Source: CAZDCZ01 sp964504155 (GTDB lineage: Bacteria; Bacteroidota; Bacteroidia; Bacteroidales; UBA12077). Taken from it: a stretch of 13,172 nucleotides of DNA. The translations under genes were made by a program, and so were the position numbers. The notes under the pieces were generated by a model, which saw only the letters and a list, made by a program, of their open reading frames with translations, made no database searches and had not been told where the DNA came from. The first letter of the stretch is position 1, and the number at the start of each line of letters is the position of its first letter. Shown in pieces: positions 7,413 to 13,172 of this stretch. The stretch is taken from assembly GCA_964504155.1 (NCBI GenBank), contig CAZDCZ010000080.1, positions 1 to 13,172 of the forward strand. The letters are read 5' to 3'.

Positions 7413-7507
7413 ATAAACCATAACTAAAATTTGGTAAAAACGAAAAGTTTTATAAAATAATAAACCCACATGAATATTATAATATTGTGAATTTACTAAC
7501 TATTTTA

Positions 7508-9940
7508 TTACTTTCTCTTTAAGTATTGATAATCGAGATAATAAATAATTTTTAAGGATAAACTATTAAATTGTGGTGAATCGAAAATATTATCTAAATT
7601 ATCGATATAATTATTAATAATATTACTATCGAAAGTATTAATTGAATTTTTCCAGACTATTGATAATTCGCTACCCGGAGCAAAATTCCAAATATAATTC
7701 ATGTCAATATTAAAAGCATTATAATTTATGTCCTGATCTGCTCCATATGTATCGTATCCAATGCTTGAGCTTAAATTTCCATTTTCTTCTAAATTGTAGA
7801 AATCTTTATATTTTACAATTCTCCAATAATGGCGTACTCTTATACTCAACGACATTTTACTTGTAAAAATATAACTTCCTTTAAAAGTGTTAACAAGAGT
7901 TTGTTCATTCCTTTTTCCAAAAGTAATTACTACATTATCGTTAGAATCTATATCGTTGTCAACATAACCACACATATTAAATATTTTACTATATCGTGCA
8001 TTATATATTAACATTAATCTATCGTTAACTCTAAATCGTGGAGAAAAATTTATTGAATATGATTCTCTATTATCATTTATTGAAGTATATTTTCCTGCGC
8101 TAAGATCGAAAGCTATTTTTTTTCTATAATCACTCGACATAAATGTACTTATATAAAAGCCTGCAGGAATTTTAACCATCCATCCATCGACACGAGGCTC
8201 AAAATAGTCGTGTTCTTTTATAGGACGAAACATACTGAAAAAGCCCAAATGCATCTGACTTTTTTTGAGTGTTGTAGAACTATGCATCCTAACAACAAGA
8301 CTTGTGTATTTTCGAGGTTCATATAACATCTGATGCTGTAAACTTATCTCATTGTTCCAATTTAACACTTTCCAAAATGGGGTATTTATATTATATTCTA
8401 AATCAAGACTATTACTAAATTCATTATTACTTCTTAGAAATCCCATATCGTTGGGATTGTATGTATCAGATTCAACATTGTGCATATAATTAAAAAGAAA
8501 TTTTCCTTTAGTTTTCCTTAAGCTTAAGAAATATGCATGTCCATATTCTTTTTCGCTAGTATATTTCTGATTTAAAATACCCCTACCAAATATTCTATAT
8601 GAATTTTCTTTATTGTTTAATGATAACTCTGTACCTGTAACATAAGCATTATACTTTTCGTTTGCATGCAAAACGCTAGTATTTACTAAGCTAACATAAG
8701 AATTATTTTTCAAGCTTTGATCGAGTACCAGCATATTATAATTAGAGAATCCCTGGGTTTGAATATCTCGTTTATTTTTAGTTATTGTATCAATTATAGT
8801 AGCATATGATGCAGATGTCATTGCATTAAAAAAACCAATTCCCAAACCTTTACTTGTTCTTCCCGAAATTTTTGATGCATTAATCATCTTTGTTTCAACA
8901 GGATTCAATTTTACATCTTCATTATCATTTAGTTTATCGTATACATCATAATATCCGGTTGGTCTATCTCCTATTCTTCGCGAATAAAATATCCCACCTT
9001 TATTAAATAATTCTGTTCCTTCGGTAAAGAAAGGTCTTTTCTCGTCGTAATGAACTTCGAAAGGTGATAAATTTAGAATTTGGTCGTCGGATTGTACTTG
9101 TCCAAAATCCGGGACTAGAGTCATATCCAGAGTAAAACTTTCGTTAATTCCGTATTTTAAATCCATACCGCCGTTGTAAGTGCTTCCATATTTTCCATCA
9201 GAATTGTTTTCGATATATGATGAAATATACGGAGTAAATGATAATCGCAAAGGAGGATCTATATCTTTTATTCCTGACAATTCTCCAGCCTGAGTGATAA
9301 AGCCTTGTATATCAATATCGACAAAATTCCAAGTATCCCACTCTTTATATCTTTTTATATGACGAAAAAAATGTAATCCCCAATTTTTTCTGTTTTTAAC
9401 AGGAAAACGAAGAGCAGAAAAAGGAATCTTCATTTCGGCTACCCATCCGAAATTGGTTATTCTAACTTTACTTTCCCAAACTGCATTCCAATTTATATCT
9501 TTTCTTTCGCCTGTATGTTTCAAATCTGTTTGAATACCAGAAGCCGATACCATAAACTCAACCATATTAACTCCATCGTTAAAAGGATTAATTAATACCG
9601 TAAATAAATCAGCGTTTAGGTTTCCAGCTTCGTCGCGTTTCCCAAGTTCTCTATAAATACTATCGGGAGCAGTATCGTATAATGTAGCGCCAATATATAT
9701 GGCGTTATTATCGTAGATTATTTTTACTTCTGTTTTTTGTGAAGGTTGATGTCCATTATACGGAACAAATTGAAAGAAATCATTTGCAACTGCTGCATCT
9801 TCCCATATCTCTTCGTTTATTATTCCATCGATAATGGGTTTACTTTGGATTTTATGTATTTTTATATTTCTAGTTGTTTGTCCATACGAAACACTTAAAC
9901 TCATTAGAACAACTACACAAAGAACTGCAATCTTATTCAT
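7508..9940 (-). CDS. Exported DUF5916 protein with N-terminal CBM9-like domain, probable outer-membrane beta-barrel
   Basis: An 810-residue protein. Residues 1-20 (MNKIAVLCVVVLMSLSVSYG) form a signal peptide followed by Gln. Residues of about 35-210 resemble the carbohydrate-binding family 9-like domain found in front of DUF5916: PIIDGIINEEIWEDA, then TEVKIIYDNNAIYIGATLYD, then GWVAEMKIPFSALRF. From about 230 the DUF5916 part has SFTPYISSY, GMDLKYGINESFTLDMTLVPDFGQVQ and EKRPFFTEG, and then long alternating aromatic-rich strands typical of a barrel, up to LSLKIIYYLDYQYL at the C-terminus. The ATG at 9940 is chosen; an in-frame GTG at 9946 would add two residues. The substrate is unknown: the family is common in Bacteroidota but uncharacterised, and a surface sugar- or polymer-binding role is only inference. 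It stands alone between prfC (72 bp away) and argS. Confidence 0.9.
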   Translation of the reverse strand: MNKIAVLCVVVLMSLSVSYGQTTRNIKIHKIQSKPIIDGIINEEIWEDAAVANDFFQFVPYNGHQPSQKTEVKIIYDNNAIYIGATLYDTAPDSIYRELGKRDEAGNLNADLFTVLINPFNDGVNMVEFMVSASGIQTDLKHTGERKDINWNAVWESKVRITNFGWVAEMKIPFSALRFPVKNRKNWGLHFFRHIKRYKEWDTWNFVDIDIQGFITQAGELSGIKDIDPPLRLSFTPYISSYIENNSDGKYGSTYNGGMDLKYGINESFTLDMTLVPDFGQVQSDDQILNLSPFEVHYDEKRPFFTEGTELFNKGGIFYSRRIGDRPTGYYDVYDKLNDNEDVKLNPVETKMINASKISGRTSKGLGIGFFNAMTSASYATIIDTITKNKRDIQTQGFSNYNMLVLDQSLKNNSYVSLVNTSVLHANEKYNAYVTGTELSLNNKENSYRIFGRGILNQKYTSEKEYGHAYFLSLRKTKGKFLFNYMHNVESDTYNPNDMGFLRSNNEFSNSLDLEYNINTPFWKVLNWNNEISLQHQMLYEPRKYTSLVVRMHSSTTLKKSQMHLGFFSMFRPIKEHDYFEPRVDGWMVKIPAGFYISTFMSSDYRKKIAFDLSAGKYTSINDNRESYSINFSPRFRVNDRLMLIYNARYSKIFNMCGYVDNDIDSNDNVVITFGKRNEQTLVNTFKGSYIFTSKMSLSIRVRHYWRIVKYKDFYNLEENGNLSSSIGYDTYGADQDINYNAFNIDMNYIWNFAPGSELSIVWKNSINTFDSNIINNYIDNLDNIFDSPQFNSLSLKIIYYLDYQYLKRK

Positions 9941-10011
9941 CTCCACAATTTATTTTTTTGAATGTACTCGTATTTTGACAACTCAAATAAAATAAAGTTT
10001 AAAGTTGAATA

Positions 10012-11592
10012 TTAAAATTCTGAAGTAAAATAGAAATTTATATTTTCGAATTTATTTTGTGCCATTTGTAAGGCATATGGAGAATCAGCCATAAATACTT
10101 CACGTCCATGTTTATCGATTGCAATATTAGCATATTTTCGTTTTCTGAAATCTTCAATCTGCTTTTTATCGTCGCTTGTAAACCAACATGCCTTATGCAT
10201 CTGAATTGGTTCGTATCTACATGATGCTCCGTATTCGTGTTTTAATCTAAATTGAATAACATCAAACTGTAACTGACCAACTGTGCCAATAATTTTTCGT
10301 CCGTTGAATTTATTTGTGAACAACTGCGCAACTCCTTCATCCATAAGCTGATCGACACCTTTAGCCAATTGTTTATATTTCATAGGGTCGGCATTTTCGA
10401 CATATCTGAACATCTCTGGAGAAAAACTTGGCAATCCTTTGAAATGCATTATTTCGCCTTCGGTAAGAGTGTCGCCAATTTTAAAATTACCACTATCGTG
10501 AATACCAACAATATCGCCGGGATATGCTTCGTCGATAATAGATTTTTTCTCGGCCATAAATGCTGTAGGACTAGAGAATTTCATTTTTTTGCCGGCACTT
10601 ACATGAAGATAATTAGTATTTCTTTGAAATTTACCGGAACATATTTTCACAAATGCAAGTCTATTTCTATGATTTGGATCCATATTGGCATGTATCTTAA
10701 ATACAAAACCACTGAATTTTTCTTCGTAAGGGTCAACAGTTCTTTCTTCTGCAATAGTTGGCAGAGGCGATGGAGCAATATCGATAAAACAATTAAGTAG
10801 TTCTTGAACTCCAAAATTATTTAAGGCAGAGCCAAAAAACACAGGTGCCAATTGGCCTTTAAGATAATCGGAATTTTCGAATTTGGGATATACTCCTTGA
10901 ACTAATTCCATATCATCGCGAATAACATTTGCATATTTCTTGCCAATAATATCTTCTAATTCAGGATTATTAATATCTTTAAATTCTATAGAATTTTCGA
11001 TAGTTTGTTTAGCATCGCCACTAAATAAATTTAATTTTTCTTCGTAAATATTATATACACCTTTAAAGGTAGGTCCGTTACTTATTGGCCAGCTTAAAGG
11101 TCTTACCTTAATTTTTAATTCTTCTTCTATTTCGTCGAGTAATTCAAACGGGTCTTTCCCATTCCTGTCGAGTTTATTGATAAATACAATAACCGGAGTA
11201 TTTCTCATTCTACAAACTTCCATTAACTTTCGGGTTTGTGGTTCTACTCCTTTTGCTGAATCGATAATAATTATTACGCTATCTACAGCAGTTAATGTTC
11301 GGAAAGTATCTTCTGCAAAATCTTGGTGTCCGGGTGTATCAAGAATATTTATTTTCGCACCTTTATATTCGAAACCCATTACCGATGTAGCAACAGAAAT
11401 ACCTCTTTGTCGTTCAATCTCCATAAAATCGGAAGTAGCAGTTTTTTTTATTTTATTGCTTTTAACTGCACCTGCAACATGTATTGCTCCTCCGAATAAT
11501 AAAAGTTTCTCTGTTAATGTGGTTTTCCCTGCATCGGGATGACTTACAATAGCAAATGTTCTTCTACGCTGAATCTCTTCTTTCACTCCCAT
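10012..11592 (-). CDS. prfC: Peptide chain release factor 3 (RF3 GTPase)
   Basis: A cytoplasmic translational GTPase that recycles RF1/RF2 from the ribosome after peptide release. The 526 residues are normal for RF3. GTPase motifs are G1 SHPDAGKT (17-24), G2 RGISV (63-67), G3 DTPGHQDF (85-92) and G4 NKLD (139-142). After these come the beta-barrel domain II (GFVFKIHANMDPNHRNRLAFVKICSG near 290-315) and the RF3-type C-terminal domain, with VGQLQFDVIQFRLKHEYGA. Length and the C-terminal sequence separate it from EF-G and LepA. The ATG at 11592 gives MGVKEEIQRRRTFAIVSHPDAGKT, as in homologues. It has its own promoter-like sequence and a hairpin in the leader. The DUF5916 gene follows after 71 bp. 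Confidence 0.97.
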   Translation of the reverse strand: MGVKEEIQRRRTFAIVSHPDAGKTTLTEKLLLFGGAIHVAGAVKSNKIKKTATSDFMEIERQRGISVATSVMGFEYKGAKINILDTPGHQDFAEDTFRTLTAVDSVIIIIDSAKGVEPQTRKLMEVCRMRNTPVIVFINKLDRNGKDPFELLDEIEEELKIKVRPLSWPISNGPTFKGVYNIYEEKLNLFSGDAKQTIENSIEFKDINNPELEDIIGKKYANVIRDDMELVQGVYPKFENSDYLKGQLAPVFFGSALNNFGVQELLNCFIDIAPSPLPTIAEERTVDPYEEKFSGFVFKIHANMDPNHRNRLAFVKICSGKFQRNTNYLHVSAGKKMKFSSPTAFMAEKKSIIDEAYPGDIVGIHDSGNFKIGDTLTEGEIMHFKGLPSFSPEMFRYVENADPMKYKQLAKGVDQLMDEGVAQLFTNKFNGRKIIGTVGQLQFDVIQFRLKHEYGASCRYEPIQMHKACWFTSDDKKQIEDFRKRKYANIAIDKHGREVFMADSPYALQMAQNKFENINFYFTSEF

Positions 11593-11604
11593 ACTAAATT
11601 CATT

Positions 11605-11629
11605 AAAAAAGACTCCGATATGAAGTCTT
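11605..11629 (-). terminator. Terminator-like hairpin in the MFS gene-prfC spacer
   Basis: On the minus strand, AAGACTTC (11629-11622) pairs with GGAGTCTT (11616-11609), eight pairs including one G-T, around a five-base loop (ATATC). The second arm runs into four further Ts (11608-11605). This is the shape of a short intrinsic terminator for the MFS gene, whose stop codon is at 11681-11683. However, the prfC promoter-like element (11642-11649) lies upstream of the hairpin, so the same hairpin would form the very 5' end of the prfC mRNA. Its role is therefore ambiguous. Confidence 0.55.
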
Positions 11630-11641
11630 AAATTAGGGCTG

Positions 11642-11670
11642 CAAAGATAAATAATTAAATTTTAAAACAA
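11642..11670 (-). promoter_or_regulatory. Bacteroidota-type promoter for prfC (TTG ... TATCTTTG)
   Basis: The minus strand has TATCTTTG at 11649-11642, an exact TAnnTTTG -7 match, with TTG at 11670-11668 separated by 18 bp, close to the expected -33 box distance. The predicted start is near 11635, about 43 nt before the prfC ATG. It lies in the 88-bp gap between the MFS gene and prfC and is the best-formed promoter in the window. Confidence 0.6.
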
Positions 11671-11680
11671 CGATGTTTAT

Positions 11681-12967
11681 TTACTTGTTTCGAAATACTT
11701 TATATGACCATATCATTAATATCGCAGCTAAAATCAATGATATAATTCCAATACTAAAGGTTCCAGTAAAACCAATAATTTCGTAAAATACTATTCCTAA
11801 AAGAGGAGCAAACAAAGCTCTCAATCCGGTTAATGTCAAATGTATTGATTGATAATTGCCTGCTTCTTCTTTTCTGCAAAAATATGCAGAACCTATGCTC
11901 CAAGACAAGGCCATTGTAGATACAAATATTCCATTAAATACAATTGCAATTAATAAGGAATAGTAAATTTTTATTCCAAAAATCACATTATAAAACGGGA
12001 AATATTCAGTTAATGCAATAAATAATAGATATAAAGCAAGCGATAAATATGTAATTACAGTAAACTTACGAGGGTCGATTTTTCCTATCATTTTTCCAAA
12101 TATCGGTAATAAAAATATTGCCATAATATTAAACACATTTTGATAAAAAGCAACACTCGAATATGTTAAATGTAATGCTATATCATAAAAAATTGTAATA
12201 ACAGCTTTAGTGCTCATAAAAGCAAAACCATATAACATAAAACCTATCTCGAAATGTCGATAAGGCTTATTGGTTTTAAGAATTTTTATCATTTGAATTA
12301 TCGAACTTTTAATAGATACAATTATGTTTTTTGATATTTCAATTTTTCCTACACTAAATTCTATTTTAGAAAGCATAAATATCGATACCACTCCTAAAAA
12401 TCCTAAAATAGGATATACATATGTAAAGATATAAGCATTATAGTCGAGTAATAATCCAAATATGAATGTTGCAAAAAGCATAGTTATTTTACTAATTGAA
12501 GTTGATATGCTATATAGTTTTCCGAAATTTTGTTCTTCGTAATTATGTTTTAAAAGCAAATTGATAGTTGGAAATATTAATGGACGCGACAGAAAATAAA
12601 AAAAGAAAATAAATAAAAAAATGTAATGATATCCTGATTCTACAGAAATTGCGTTTGCTTCTTTTGGAAAAAAAATTAGTAACAACAATGGTAAATGTGT
12701 GAAAAAAGCTACTTTGCGAAGCATAAGCTTTTTATTTAACGATCTTCTAATAAGCTCATTAAAAAATATCGAAAAAATAAGCACTACCACACTAAACTGA
12801 AAGAGTAAACCTAATTGATAATTCGTACCTTTTAAGCTTTTTAAAAAAACAAATTCGTTAAGAACTAATGCTCCCCGAATTAATCCATCGATGGCTGAGT
12901 ATATACTATGTAATGTAAAAGTATTTTTTTCGTTAGAGTTTAGAGTTTTGTATATACTAAATTTCAT
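11681..12967 (-). CDS. MFS-type membrane transporter, substrate unknown
   Basis: A 428-residue integral membrane protein with about twelve hydrophobic segments, roughly at 25-45, 52-72, 86-104, 112-135, 155-175, 180-200, 240-260, 272-295, 302-320, 330-355, 378-398 and 402-422. A basic/polar cytoplasmic loop of about 40 residues lies in the middle (201-239), which is the 6+6 layout of the major facilitator superfamily. The loop after helix 2 (ELIRRSLNKKLMLRK, about 71-85) is basic and fits the inner-facing MFS loop A position. I cannot assign a substrate; drug or metabolite efflux and sugar uptake are all possible. The ATG at 12967 gives a short soluble N-terminus. No partner genes adjoin it; prfC follows after 88 bp under its own promoter. 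No TAnnTTTG element was found directly upstream. Confidence 0.8.
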   Translation of the reverse strand: MKFSIYKTLNSNEKNTFTLHSIYSAIDGLIRGALVLNEFVFLKSLKGTNYQLGLLFQFSVVVLIFSIFFNELIRRSLNKKLMLRKVAFFTHLPLLLLIFFPKEANAISVESGYHYIFLFIFFFYFLSRPLIFPTINLLLKHNYEEQNFGKLYSISTSISKITMLFATFIFGLLLDYNAYIFTYVYPILGFLGVVSIFMLSKIEFSVGKIEISKNIIVSIKSSIIQMIKILKTNKPYRHFEIGFMLYGFAFMSTKAVITIFYDIALHLTYSSVAFYQNVFNIMAIFLLPIFGKMIGKIDPRKFTVITYLSLALYLLFIALTEYFPFYNVIFGIKIYYSLLIAIVFNGIFVSTMALSWSIGSAYFCRKEEAGNYQSIHLTLTGLRALFAPLLGIVFYEIIGFTGTFSIGIISLILAAILMIWSYKVFRNK

Positions 12968-13050
12968 AAACCATATCTATATTAATTATATATGACTTAC
13001 AAAATAAATTAAAGTTTATTTATCTTAAAAATCAATTTAGTTTAAATTCT

Positions 13051-13081
13051 AAAAAAATCTGCCAACAAGGTAATTCGCAGA
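13051..13081 (-). terminator. Probable intrinsic terminator of a minus-strand gene beyond the right edge
   Basis: On the minus strand, TCTGCGAAT (13081-13073) pairs with GTTGGCAGA (13066-13058): five pairs, one G/G mismatch, then three more pairs including a G-T, around a six-base loop. Seven Ts follow (13057-13051). The orientation fits a gene transcribed leftward from outside the window, with the repeat element at 13121 lying between that gene and its terminator. A (TAA)n tract at about 13083-13100 adjoins it. The structure is visible; its function is inferred. Confidence 0.5.
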
Positions 13082-13120
13082 CTATAATAATAATAATAAA
13101 ATAGATAAATATTATTATTT

Positions 13121-13172
13121 GAGTCCACTCTAAAAAGTCATAAAATTTAAACTCGTTTAGAATGGCATTTAA
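13121..13172 (-). mobile_element. Partial copy 3 of the MITE-like repeat, inverted (continues beyond the window)
   Basis: Read on the minus strand, these 52 bases run from TTAAATGCCATTCTAAACG to the terminal repeat end AGAGTGGACTC. They differ from 64-115 of copy 1 at a single base near the end (AGAGTGG against AGAGAGG). Relative to copy 2 they carry TA for CG and A for G in the terminal repeat. The orientation is opposite to copies 1 and 2, so the rest of the element lies to the right of the window. It has no coding capacity. Confidence 0.8.

Noticed and set aside
7468..7489. Palindromic AATATTATAATATT with CAC/GTG flanks downstream of the DUF5916 gene, considered as a terminator
   Set aside because: The stem is entirely A/T apart from three flanking pairs separated by a bulge, and no T tract follows on the minus strand.
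10369..10800. A 143-codon plus-strand open frame antisense to prfC
   Set aside because: The prfC reading is unambiguous across it, and the antisense translation shows no family features.
1..13172. Composite transposon bounded by inverted copies of the repeat at both window ends
   Set aside because: The enclosed genes are mostly core (sucD, folD, ffh, argS, prfC), no intact transposase is present, and a third copy lies inside. Chance placement of a high-copy repeat explains it better.
1..13172. CRISPR array or tandem repeat system
   Set aside because: The three repeat copies are far apart, differ in orientation, and have transposon-like terminal repeats; no regularly spaced short repeats are present.

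Overview
The window reads as a chromosomal segment of an AT-rich member of the Bacteroidota. The evidence is promoter elements of the TAnnTTTG type (TATCTTTG, TACTTTTG), start codons without Shine-Dalgarno sequences, signal peptides that end just before a glutamine, and Bacteroidota-type families (DUF3108, and DUF5916 with a CBM9-like N-terminus). The genus cannot be read from the sequence. Most of the window is housekeeping and looks vertically inherited.

Left part, plus strand (1-3210). A partial copy of a small non-autonomous repeat element (1-115) precedes sucD, the succinyl-CoA synthetase alpha subunit (179-1048). A complete 164-bp copy of the same element, with perfect 19-bp terminal inverted repeats, begins at the base after the sucD stop codon (1049-1212). 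Next come two closely spaced genes for exported proteins: an Asn-rich, probable beta-barrel protein (1282-1998) and a DUF3108 protein (2020-2832). The block ends in a truncated ISL3-type transposase remnant (2873-3184).

Middle, minus strand (3229-7317): argS, ffh and folD in that transcriptional order. They serve arginine charging, the signal recognition particle and one-carbon/folate metabolism. Gaps are 51 and 30 bp, with a promoter-like element directly upstream of ffh and another upstream of argS.

Right part, minus strand (7508-12967): a large exported DUF5916 barrel protein, release factor 3 (prfC) and a 12-helix MFS-type transporter. prfC has its own promoter-like element and an unusually placed terminator-like hairpin in its leader. 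A probable intrinsic terminator (13051-13081) belongs to a minus-strand gene lying beyond the right edge. A third, inverted copy of the repeat element starts at 13121 and runs off the window.

I see no new defence, biosynthetic or RNA system. The most interesting signal is the small repeat family: three copies in 13 kb, two of them flanking sucD as direct repeats, one abutting its stop codon, with matched base changes in both terminal repeats of the complete copy. No tRNA, rRNA or CRISPR array was seen.
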